Below are positions 42,682-49,967 of a DNA stretch of 49,967 nucleotides, one piece after another. The notes beneath the pieces were generated by a model that saw only the letters and a list, made by a program, of their open reading frames with translations, had not been told where the DNA came from and did not search any database. A program made the position numbers and the translations under genes. Every line of letters starts with the position of its first letter. The first letter of the stretch is position 1. The DNA lies in NCBI GenBank assembly GCA_947496065.1, contig CANMBF010000020.1:1-49967 (forward strand). Direction: 5' to 3'. This DNA is from Bacteroidota bacterium. Its GTDB lineage: Bacteria > Bacteroidota > Bacteroidia > NS11-12g > UBA955.

Positions 42682-43434
42682 TTAGATTAGATAATAGAAA
42701 GTGAAAACGAACACCCATACTAGATCCACAAAGTGCCAGTATAAGCCAACTTTTTCAACCATTTCGTAATGGCCTCTGCGCTCGTAAGTGCCGTAGAGAA
42801 CGTTTAACCATATGATGATATTGATAACAACTCCACTTAATACGTGGAATCCGTGGAATCCAGTAACGATAAAGAACAAGGAAGCAAATGGCACTGGACC
42901 TGGCTGACGGTCGCCCGCCATCCACTCAAAGTGGTTGCCGAATTTACCCGCTTCATGTAAATGCGTATAACCTTGTGCAGTGATACCGAAGTTATTCGTA
43001 TCCAATCTGCCACCTTCATGGATGAATTGAGACCATTCCCAAGCTTGGCAACCTAAGAAAGCGGCACCCCCTATGATGGTTAATATCATGTATTTCGAAA
43101 CTTCTGATTTGGATTTTCTGTGACCAGCTTCAACGGCTAATACCATGGTAACTGAAGAACCAATTAAAATGAAAGTCATTAAACTTACAAATAATAATGG
43201 CAAATATTGCCCATGGAAACCAGGGAAGTGGTTGAAAATTGCAGATGGATCAGGCCAAGGTGTCGAAGAGCCTGAATAGCTGAAACGAATTGCTCCGTAA
43301 CCTACGAGTAAAGATGAAAATGTGAAGGCATCTGATAATAAGAAAACCCACATCATCAATTTACCATAACTTACATTGAAAGGGGAACGGCCACCGGCCC
43401 ATGTTTTTGGAGATACTGTTGCTGAATTAGACAT
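42682..43434 (-). CDS. Cytochrome c oxidase subunit III (longer copy)
   Basis: A 250-residue membrane protein with seven predicted helices. It shows VSYGKLMMWVFLLSDAFTFS at the first helix, GSSVTMVLAVEAGHRKSKSE, QAWEWSQFIHEGG, and late FFIVTGFHGFHVLSGVVINI and VEKVGLYWHFVDLVWVFVFT, the standard subunit III signatures. Compared with classical subunit III, a loop of about 35 residues (RLDTNNFGITAQGYTHLHEA and onward) is inserted before FIVTGFHG, as in other Bacteroidota. Subunit III supports proton uptake and stability. A second, shorter subunit III gene lies directly upstream. Confidence 0.93.
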   Translation of the reverse strand: MSNSATVSPKTWAGGRSPFNVSYGKLMMWVFLLSDAFTFSSLLVGYGAIRFSYSGSSTPWPDPSAIFNHFPGFHGQYLPLLFVSLMTFILIGSSVTMVLAVEAGHRKSKSEVSKYMILTIIGGAAFLGCQAWEWSQFIHEGGRLDTNNFGITAQGYTHLHEAGKFGNHFEWMAGDRQPGPVPFASLFFIVTGFHGFHVLSGVVINIIIWLNVLYGTYERRGHYEMVEKVGLYWHFVDLVWVFVFTFYYLI

Positions 43435-43455
43435 TACTGTTTTAGCTGATAATAA

Positions 43456-44046
43456 TTATGCGAAATAAAGAAATAATAACAACAAAATCCATAGTATTCC
43501 TAAAAAATGCCAATATGTTTTGCAAATATTTATAAACACCATATTTTTTTTATGGATTTGTAGTCTAGAAGCTCTTGTAATACCAACGGTTAATAGAATT
43601 AATCCGCCAATAATATGTACAAAGTGCGCTGCGCTAATAACATAAACAAATGAAGCAGAAATCTCTGCTGGTTCCTTATTAGAGAAGAATAATCCGCGGT
43701 CCATAAGATTCAGCCAACCATAAAACTGCGAAATACAAAAGGCAATTCCGCAAATTAATGTGATAGTTAACAACGATGGGATTTTGTAAATATCATCGCG
43801 CTGAGCAGCACGTTGTGCCAGCTGCATAAAGACACTCGAAATAATAACAACGACAGCGCTTATCCAAAATTCAAAAGGCAAATCGAATTTTAACCAAGCA
43901 TTATTTCTTATACCATCACCTTGATGGACAAAGTAAGCACTGCAAAAAGCTAAGAATAGCATGGTACTAGCGACGATAAAGAGCCATATTACAAAGGTTT
44001 TCGGACTAAACTCTTTTGGAGTATTATTGATAGTTGATGTGGGCAT
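43456..44046 (-). CDS. Cytochrome c oxidase subunit III-like protein (shorter copy)
   Basis: A 196-residue membrane protein with five predicted helices, related to haem-copper oxidase subunit III. Signatures: the KTFVIWLFIVASTMLFLAFC helix, AVVVIISSVFMQLAQRAA, FVYVISAAHFVHIIGGLILL and CKTYWHFLGILWILLLLFL. It is shorter than the neighbouring subunit III and divergent from it. Paired subunit III genes of unequal length are usual in Bacteroidota aa3 operons; whether both occur in one enzyme is not known from sequence. Confidence 0.9.
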   Translation of the reverse strand: MPTSTINNTPKEFSPKTFVIWLFIVASTMLFLAFCSAYFVHQGDGIRNNAWLKFDLPFEFWISAVVVIISSVFMQLAQRAAQRDDIYKIPSLLTITLICGIAFCISQFYGWLNLMDRGLFFSNKEPAEISASFVYVISAAHFVHIIGGLILLTVGITRASRLQIHKKNMVFINICKTYWHFLGILWILLLLFLYFA

Positions 44047-44052
44047 AAATTT

Positions 44053-44967
44053 TTAATTAAATAAATAGCTGAGTAAAACAGAAGGCATATAAATTAAAGT
44101 GGCAAACATTAAGGAACGCGCACTTGCTATGGTCATTTTTTGGTAAAGCATAATGGCCCTGTAAAGCAAATAAATACCAATTGGCAGGATTACAAATAGA
44201 GAATAGGTGCTTGTAAAGTCTAACAATATTGGATACATGCTAATCAGAATGAGAATGATTGAATACCAAACAGTTTGAAGGGCATTTCGTTTGGTTCTAC
44301 CGGCGTAATTTGGCAAAAGGGTATAGCCAGCTTTGCGATAGTCATCTTCTAAAATCCAAGCGATGGCCCAAAAGTGAGGAAACTGCCAAAAAAATTGAAT
44401 TACAAATAACAGTCCAGCAATCATATCGAAATGACCGGTCACCGCTACCCATCCAATGGCAGGCGGCAAAGCACCCGGTATAGCACCAACAAAAACCGCC
44501 AAAGGGGTATTCTTTTTCATTGGCGTATAACACAAGGTGTAAGTAAATATTGAAATCAAGCCCAATAACGCACAAGCAGCATTGGTATAATAAGCCAACA
44601 TCAGCAATCCTAATCCGCCTAAAACTGAGCTAAATACCAAGGCATCGTTCACAGACATGCGGCCATTAGCAACTGGTCTGTCTTGTGTACGTGTCATGCG
44701 TTTATCTTCCTCCTTTTCATATACTTGATTGAAGCCATTCGCTGCGGCTGTAACAAACATGCCACCAACTGTTAAACCAAAAACCACCATCCAATCGATA
44801 CTAATACCTAATTTATAAATACATAGGAAATAAGCAATCAATGTGGTGCCAACAACAGTTGTACTCAAACGAAATTTACTGAGTTGCAAATAATCCTTAA
44901 AATAAGCCTTGCTGAGAGGCTCTGGTTTAATGATATTTTCTATTGGATTATCCAAGGTTTGGGTCAT
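44053..44967 (-). CDS. ctaB: Protohaem IX farnesyltransferase (haem O synthase) CtaB
   Basis: About 304 residues from the ATG at 44967, preferred over 45015 because it starts the standard MTQTLDNPIENIIKPEPLSK. Nine helices; UbiA prenyltransferase motifs are NGFNQVYEKEEDKRMTRTQD and the DDYRKAGYTLLP segment, the two Asp-rich sites for farnesyl diphosphate. It converts haem B to haem O, the first step to haem A. It overlaps ctaA by 20 bases, ordering the two synthesis steps in one message. Confidence 0.95.
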   Translation of the reverse strand: MTQTLDNPIENIIKPEPLSKAYFKDYLQLSKFRLSTTVVGTTLIAYFLCIYKLGISIDWMVVFGLTVGGMFVTAAANGFNQVYEKEEDKRMTRTQDRPVANGRMSVNDALVFSSVLGGLGLLMLAYYTNAACALLGLISIFTYTLCYTPMKKNTPLAVFVGAIPGALPPAIGWVAVTGHFDMIAGLLFVIQFFWQFPHFWAIAWILEDDYRKAGYTLLPNYAGRTKRNALQTVWYSIILILISMYPILLDFTSTYSLFVILPIGIYLLYRAIMLYQKMTIASARSLMFATLIYMPSVLLSYLFN

Positions 44968-45994
44968 TTTTTGGGGACGAAAAATTAGAGATGCAAATAT
45001 ACAACGAAAGACCAAAAATTACGCCAGCAAAAAAAATATGTGACACCTGAGGAATTAAAGGAAAATTGTATCTTAAATTCAATACGCCACTAAGGTATTG
45101 AACACTAAATGTTAGAGGAATTGCGATAATGATGTTGCGCCATTTTTTACTTAAAATTTTTCTAAAATTAATAGCAGGTATTGCACTTAAAATAATTAAA
45201 AGTATGGCAAATATGCGGTGCCATGAAAAAACAACCCCAAGTGTTTCAAGATTTACCTGACCATTGGTATATAATTTACCAATTTTCAAATTAAAATCAC
45301 TTATCTGTCGCAACTGCGTGCCGTAGCTAATTTGAATTAGGCTAAACACAATAAGAAACACATAAAATAATTTATACTTCAAGAGGGCTTGTTGCGATTG
45401 GTTGCCATCGGCCTCAAATACACTAATCATAAAAAATGCTAAGGCTGCATAAGCCAATAAATAGTGAATGGTAACAATGATTGGAAATAGATTGGTTGCT
45501 ACTACAATACTACCCAACCAACCATTGAAAAGCATCAGAACAAATCCAACAATGCCTGTCCAAAATTTAATTTTATTACTTGCATAGCGCGCCTTAAAAA
45601 GGGTAATAAAAAAAACCAAAGAGAATAAGCCTGAAAGCACACCAATAAGCCGGTTGATATATTCGGTCCATGCTTTGCGGGTATTAAAATCTTCGGGCAT
45701 ATAGAGCACAGGATCGCTTAATAACATGTCAGCTTCTTTATTAAAACCTACTTTTCGCATTAAGCCAGCAAATTTAAATGTCTTCTTAACGCGTTTTTCT
45801 ACATAAGCATCGCGGTAATTAGTTGGTAGTTGATTGAGGTTGGTTGGCGGTGTATAGCCATCAAAACATTTTGGCCAATCTGGACAACCCATACCACTGC
45901 CTGTACTGCGCACAACACCGCCCGCTATTAGTAATAAAAAAACCGAAGAGATGGTTAAAAGGCCAAATCTTCGGTTTAATTTTTTAAAGTTCAT
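44948..45994 (-). CDS. ctaA: Haem A synthase CtaA
   Basis: A 348-residue membrane protein with eight helices oxidising the haem O methyl group to give haem A. The start, VVRSTGSGMGCPDWPKCFDG, contains the paired cysteines of the extracellular loop. EYINRLIGVLSGLF carries the first haem-ligating His region, TIHYLLAYAALAFF the second, and VFSWHRIFAILLII and IPQVSHIFFAGVIFG the later pair. The first extracellular loop is enlarged (about 85 residues), as in Cox15-like Bacteroidota enzymes. It is 50 bases from ctaD. Confidence 0.94.
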   Translation of the reverse strand: MNFKKLNRRFGLLTISSVFLLLIAGGVVRSTGSGMGCPDWPKCFDGYTPPTNLNQLPTNYRDAYVEKRVKKTFKFAGLMRKVGFNKEADMLLSDPVLYMPEDFNTRKAWTEYINRLIGVLSGLFSLVFFITLFKARYASNKIKFWTGIVGFVLMLFNGWLGSIVVATNLFPIIVTIHYLLAYAALAFFMISVFEADGNQSQQALLKYKLFYVFLIVFSLIQISYGTQLRQISDFNLKIGKLYTNGQVNLETLGVVFSWHRIFAILLIILSAIPAINFRKILSKKWRNIIIAIPLTFSVQYLSGVLNLRYNFPLIPQVSHIFFAGVIFGLSLYICISNFSSPKNDPNLG

Positions 45995-46044
45995 TATAAT
46001 TTTAGTTTAATGGCGCTGTTTAAACAACAGTACCTATACTAAAT

Positions 46045-47952
46045 TTATGCTTTTCTCAACATAAATAAATGGGCGAAAGATGAAAAGAATACTTTAGAAG
46101 CACTGTCTTTGTTATCTGTCGCATAGGTTGTTTGAACCTCAGCTGGAGCTTCATAATGTGCAGGCTCACCATTGCCAATTTCGTGTTGAGGGAAGTAATC
46201 CAATTCTCTATCAGGACGGCTATACTCATGAGGGCCTCTGTAAACGGCAGGGATAGCGCCAGGCCAGTTGCCGTGCAAATGTTTAACAGGTGTGCTCCAT
46301 TCGATGGTATTTGACTCCCAAGGATTTTGAGTAGCAGGTTTTCCTTTGAATATACTTCTAAAGAAATTGTATAAGAATAAAATTTGAGCAACTCCACCTA
46401 AAATAGCAGCCACTGTTATGAAAATATTGACATTCATCCAAATACCAAATTCAGGTATTAAAGAGAATTGGTAGTAACGTCGAGGAACACCCGCTAATCC
46501 CATAAAGTGCATTGGAAAGAATACCATATAAGCAGAAGCAAATGTCAACCAAAAGTGAATACTACCTAAAGTGTTGTTCATCATTCTACCAAACATTTTC
46601 GGGAACCAATGGTAAATCCCACTGAACATACCGAAGATAGCTGCACTACCCATTACTAAGTGGAAGTGAGCAACTACAAAATAACTATCATGTAATTGCA
46701 CATCAAGTGCGGCATTTCCTAAATATATACCAGTTAAACCACCAGAGATAAAAAATGATACCAAGCCAATAGCGAACATCATGGCTGGTGTAAATCTGAT
46801 ATTACCTTTCCATAAAGTGGCTAGGTAGTTAAATGTTTTAACGGCAGAAGGAACCGCGATAATAAGCGTTACGTACATAAACACCGTTCCTAAGAATGGA
46901 TTCATGCCTGTAATGAACATATGATGGCCCCATACGATGAATGATAATACGGCGATACTCAATAAGGAAATGACCATGGCGCTGTAACCAAAGATTGGTT
47001 TACGTGCATTGGTAGCAATTACCTCTGAAGTTATACCTAAAGCAGGTAATAAAATGATATAAACCTCAGGGTGACCTAAGAACCAAAATAAGTGTTGGTA
47101 CATTACTGGGCTTCCACCACTATTTGTTAATGCGCCTATGCCATTTAAATAAATATCACTTAAATAGAAACTGGTTCCAAAACTTCTGTCGAAAATCAAG
47201 AATAAACCAGCGCCTAATAATACAGGGAAAGAAAGCAAACCTAAACAAGCTGTTAGAAGGAAAGCCCAAATAGTTAAAGGCAATCTGTTCATAGACATGC
47301 CTTTGGTACGCATATTTAATACAGTTACTATATAGTTAATTCCACCTAATAAAGCAGAAACAATAAATAAAATAATAGCCACTAACCACAAGGTGGTGCC
47401 TAAGCCAGAACCTGGCATTGCTTTTTGAAGCGCACTTAGAGGAGGATATACTGTCCAACCTGAAGAGGCAGGGCCAGTTTCAACCGCAAATGAAGATAAT
47501 AATACAACAGAAGATAAAAAGAAGAACCAATACGAAAGCATATTCATAAATGGAGAAGCCATATCTCTTGCGCCTACTTGTAAAGGGATTAATAAATTAC
47601 TAAAAGTACCACTTAAGCCGGCAGTTAGTACATAGAATACCATGATAGTACCGTGAATGGTCACTAAAGCCATGTAGTAATTCGGGTCAATTTTGCCGTC
47701 TTTTGCCCATCTACCTAATAAGGTTTCAAGAAATCCAAAAGATTCATCAGGCCAAGCCAATTGAATTCTAAACAATAATGACATTAACATTCCTAAACAA
47801 CCCATAATGATACCGGTGATTAAGAATTGTTTTGAAATCATTTTATGATCGGTACTAAATACGTACTTTCTGATAAAAGATGGCTCATGATGCTCATGGT
47901 GAGCGTGCTCATCATGATGTGTGTGTGTGGCGGTTAACGTTTCTGTACTCAT
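46045..47952 (-). CDS. ctaD: Cytochrome c oxidase subunit I
   Basis: A 635-residue catalytic subunit with 12 or more helices and a His-rich N-terminus (THTHHDEHAHHEHHEPS). Haem and copper ligands: the low-spin haem His in TIHGTIMVFYV, the CuB His and cross-linked Tyr in WFLGHPEVYIILLPA, the two CuB His of VWGHHMFITGMNPF, and HDSYFVVAHFHLVMG with the haem a3 and haem a His. The Glu of GHPEVY and the Tyr pattern mark the A-type (proton-pumping) family. The extra C-terminal tail (about 60 residues) is typical of Bacteroidota. It lies 55 bases after coxB. Confidence 0.97.
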   Translation of the reverse strand: MSTETLTATHTHHDEHAHHEHHEPSFIRKYVFSTDHKMISKQFLITGIIMGCLGMLMSLLFRIQLAWPDESFGFLETLLGRWAKDGKIDPNYYMALVTIHGTIMVFYVLTAGLSGTFSNLLIPLQVGARDMASPFMNMLSYWFFFLSSVVLLSSFAVETGPASSGWTVYPPLSALQKAMPGSGLGTTLWLVAIILFIVSALLGGINYIVTVLNMRTKGMSMNRLPLTIWAFLLTACLGLLSFPVLLGAGLFLIFDRSFGTSFYLSDIYLNGIGALTNSGGSPVMYQHLFWFLGHPEVYIILLPALGITSEVIATNARKPIFGYSAMVISLLSIAVLSFIVWGHHMFITGMNPFLGTVFMYVTLIIAVPSAVKTFNYLATLWKGNIRFTPAMMFAIGLVSFFISGGLTGIYLGNAALDVQLHDSYFVVAHFHLVMGSAAIFGMFSGIYHWFPKMFGRMMNNTLGSIHFWLTFASAYMVFFPMHFMGLAGVPRRYYQFSLIPEFGIWMNVNIFITVAAILGGVAQILFLYNFFRSIFKGKPATQNPWESNTIEWSTPVKHLHGNWPGAIPAVYRGPHEYSRPDRELDYFPQHEIGNGEPAHYEAPAEVQTTYATDNKDSASKVFFSSFAHLFMLRKA

Positions 47953-48007
47953 TTTTGTGGATATATACTGTTCGTTATTATTTTAACAATTAATGATAGG
48001 TTTTGAT

Positions 48008-49543
48008 TTATTTTAAAGCAAGTTTTTTAGCTGTTTTGTCCTTAGTGCTTGTAGCTGAATCAGGTACAATTTCTACAGCTGGCGTAGCCGCGGGTGTTGG
48101 CATCGCTTTGAAAGCCATTTGTTGTGTTTTTAACCAGGCATCTACTTCTTCTTGTGTTTCAATGACTACTTTCATTTTCATGTTGTAGTGAGAGGTTCCA
48201 CAAATTTTATTGCAATATAAATAATATTCAAATGCTTCGCCATTTTCTGCTTTAGCCTCCTTGGTTGTTTTAGTAGGAATGAAAGTAAATCTGGTTGGCA
48301 TACCTGGTACCACGTTCATTTGAACACGGAAATGCGGCATCCAAGCACTGTGAATAATATCTCTTGATCTGTATTTAAACGTCACCAATTTGTCTTTAAC
48401 AAGGTGCAACTCTTGGGTAATAATATCATCCTCTTCAGCTTTGGTAAAATAACTTGCAAATACTTTAGGGTCTTTCTTTATTGCTTCAATACGCTCTATT
48501 TGTTTTGTTTTTCTATTAACAGAAGCTTCCAAATCATCCATGCGATCACCACAATTAATTTCTTCTATCTCTTTTGTGATGGAAGTCATGGCTTCATTAT
48601 TTTGCATGTCTTTAGCAGCTTGCCAATCTATTTGCAATTGGGCTAATGTTTGAGGCATGGCCTTAATCGCTGCTTGATCGGAGATAATAGCTGTTTTTAA
48701 TTCAACTAATAAAGAGTCAACCTCCGAAGCATTGGCCAAACCTAATTTGTTTTTACCTGAAATAAATTTATAATCAGCCACACCCAATATGCCATCATCA
48801 CCAGCGTATCTTGCATTCCAACCAAATTGAAAAGCAAATATTTCGATGTTCGTTGATTTTGTACCATCAACATCCGCATAAACAATTGAACGCCAAGTTT
48901 GGTGACCTCTAAGCACCAATAGGGTTAAAACAATAGCAGGTATTAATGTCCAAAAAATCTCTAAACGATTGTTATGGGCATAATACAACGCTTTTTGACC
49001 ATCTTTTTTTGAATATCTAAATGAAAAATAAAACAATAAAACTTGTGTAATAACAAACACAATGGTCGTTAGGATCAGAGTAATTGTAAACATGCTATCT
49101 AACGTTACGCCATGTTCACTGGATGCGTTGCCTAATAAAACATGTTTTCCATGTGCAGAAAATTCCCAAGCGACAGCCATTAATCCAACAATCATGAAAA
49201 TAAGCATTAACCATTTGTTGACATTGTTGCCATTAATCACCTGTTTACCTGTTAATCTTGCGGTTAAAGCACTGATGTCAAAAGCATTTGCGATCACCAT
49301 GATTAAAATAATTACAAACAATAGTAATGACCACTTTACTTTTGTGGCGACAGCATCATTGGCTGATAATTCTTTTGGCGCTTCATACTGGTACTCATCG
49401 ATACCAAACATTGGTTTTGAAGCAGAATAATTTTCAATGCTTAGTTGATGAATATCTACAGATTTAGAAATAAGAGAAGCAGCAAAGAAGATAATTCCTG
49501 CCACTAATGCTAGTTTGAAAATGTTTTTTGTTGTTGTGTTCAT
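48008..49543 (-). CDS. coxB: Cytochrome c oxidase subunit II with a coiled-coil insertion
   Basis: About 511 residues from the ATG at 49543 (MNTTTKNIFKLALVAGII); an alternative start at 49663 would add 40 non-conserved residues. There are about five N-terminal helices instead of two. The CuA domain has FAFQFGWNARY, RDIIHSAWMPHF with the first His, and the CuA ligands CNKICGTSHYNM (CxxxCxxxHxxM, complete). An insertion at residues about 271-373 (48425-48733) splits the domain: it is Glu/Lys/Gln-rich, looks like a helical hairpin or coiled coil, and carries one Cys. The C-terminal tail is Ala/Thr/Lys-rich. First gene of the oxidase operon. Confidence 0.95.
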   Translation of the reverse strand: MNTTTKNIFKLALVAGIIFFAASLISKSVDIHQLSIENYSASKPMFGIDEYQYEAPKELSANDAVATKVKWSLLLFVIILIMVIANAFDISALTARLTGKQVINGNNVNKWLMLIFMIVGLMAVAWEFSAHGKHVLLGNASSEHGVTLDSMFTITLILTTIVFVITQVLLFYFSFRYSKKDGQKALYYAHNNRLEIFWTLIPAIVLTLLVLRGHQTWRSIVYADVDGTKSTNIEIFAFQFGWNARYAGDDGILGVADYKFISGKNKLGLANASEVDSLLVELKTAIISDQAAIKAMPQTLAQLQIDWQAAKDMQNNEAMTSITKEIEEINCGDRMDDLEASVNRKTKQIERIEAIKKDPKVFASYFTKAEEDDIITQELHLVKDKLVTFKYRSRDIIHSAWMPHFRVQMNVVPGMPTRFTFIPTKTTKEAKAENGEAFEYYLYCNKICGTSHYNMKMKVVIETQEEVDAWLKTQQMAFKAMPTPAATPAVEIVPDSATSTKDKTAKKLALK

Positions 49544-49584
49544 TCTTGGGTAAAAACTTGAAATGGTCTTTTTTAAGTTGTGCG

Positions 49585-49592
49585 CAAATTTA
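49585..49592 (-). promoter_or_regulatory. -7 promoter element for the cytochrome c oxidase operon
   Basis: TAAATTTG on the minus strand fits TAnnTTTG, 41 bases before the coxB ATG at 49543. The region is very A/T-rich, so the match is only suggestive. Confidence 0.4.
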
Positions 49593-49675
49593 TTGTTATT
49601 TTTGATGAATTGTAAAAAAAAAAATACAATTTTTCCCCATTGTACTAATTTAGAACAATTCAATGTAAAGTTGAA

Positions 49676-49967
49676 CTATCTTAAACGGTCGGCAGACCCA
49701 ATTAAATCTATATCTCTTTTGATTCCACGGTAGGCCATAAAATTAAAAATGAGCGTCAAAAGGCTCAAATATAAGCCGATTGAATAATGTTGCTCTGAAA
49801 TGCTATCAAATTCAATGGTAGCTTGATGGAATTATTAATAAATAGCTGAAATAAGCACAATGATTAATAAATAGTTTGTTCGGGTAAAAATCAATTGTTG
49901 TTTCAAATTTTTATAGAAAAATATTACTAGAAAGGCATACAGAGCAAGCGCCGAAAATGGAATAATT
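49676..49967 (-). pseudogene. DUF4293 family membrane protein gene, 3' part, with two in-frame stops
   Basis: The window ends within this gene. On the minus strand one frame reads FSALALYAFLVIFFYKNLKQ, a basic loop and another helix (NYLLIIVLISAIY), then two TAA codons at 49835-49837 and 49832-49834. It continues in the same frame with FHQATIEFDSISEQHYSIGL, a helix (LYLSLLTLIFNFMAYRGIKR) and DIDLIGSADRLR, the typical end of DUF4293 proteins (KRDxxLxxSADRLR). The stops fall in the loop before the last helix. Either the gene is broken, or sequence error altered the loop. Its 5' part is outside the window. Confidence 0.65.

Noticed and set aside
43434-43456. Two adjacent subunit III-like genes as a recent duplication.
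   Set aside because: The two differ greatly in length and sequence, and the pair is a regular feature of Bacteroidota oxidase operons.
49544-49663. Longer N-terminus for coxB.
   Set aside because: The 40 extra residues cross the promoter-like region and lack conserved character; MNTTTKNIFKLALVAG is a normal membrane-protein start.

Overview
The window is a chromosomal segment of a Bacteroidota bacterium, probably a Sphingobacteriales/Chitinophagales-like lineage; I cannot name the genus. Evidence: low GC; SecD and SecF fused in one protein; two proteins with type IX secretion (T9SS) C-terminal sorting domains; HmuY-like haem proteins beside a TonB-dependent receptor; a dcw cluster in Bacteroidota order without murF; a cox operon with two subunit III-like genes, SCO, DUF420 and DUF983; and repeated TAnnTTTG promoter elements. 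MurE carries the DNPR motif, so the peptidoglycan should contain meso-diaminopimelate.

Layout. 1-8.8 kb: a TonB-type protein, secDF with a strong terminator, then a plus-strand run of a LysM lytic transglycosylase, a DUF1684 lipoprotein, a small exported protein and a PNGase F-like T9SS cargo. 8.8-15.6 kb (minus): a cysteine-cluster protein, a haem-acquisition locus (HmuY-like lipoprotein, TonB-dependent receptor, HmuY-like T9SS protein) and, directly upstream, an OmpR-type response regulator with its histidine kinase. 15.6-17.9 kb: a cytochrome b5-like protein and the fabG-tatC-rpiB operon. 17.9-20.1 kb is the eroded part: a histidine kinase whose phospho-acceptor His is Gln, the in-frame remnant of its response regulator, a gene fragment, a block of consecutive hairpins and one conserved hypothetical gene.

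20.2-35.4 kb (minus) is a complete division and cell-wall cluster, transcribed mraZ-rsmH-ftsL-ftsI-murE-mraY-murD-ftsW-murG-murC-ftsQ-ftsA-ftsZ, with many stop/start overlaps. Upstream of mraZ lie three AAAGTGG units at exact 10-bp spacing, the expected MraZ operator. 35.5-40.4 kb holds an outer-membrane barrel-like protein, an acyltransferase, and a three-gene unit joined by TAATG overlaps (sugar-nucleotide reductase, CrcB fluoride exporter, exported GATase1-like protein). 40.4-49.5 kb (minus) is an aa3-type cytochrome c oxidase operon, coxB-ctaD-ctaA-ctaB-two cox3-like-cox4-SCO-DUF420-small CPMC protein-DUF983, covering catalytic subunits, haem A synthesis and copper delivery. The window closes in the 3' part of a DUF4293 gene carrying two consecutive in-frame stops.

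The best-supported unusual observations are the decayed two-component pair at 18 kb, the roughly 100-residue coiled-coil insertion in the CuA domain of CoxB, the MraZ operator, the multi-hairpin element at 19.3-19.5 kb, and the pair of differently anchored HmuY-like proteins flanking one receptor. I saw no CRISPR array, tRNA, rRNA, insertion sequence or prophage.
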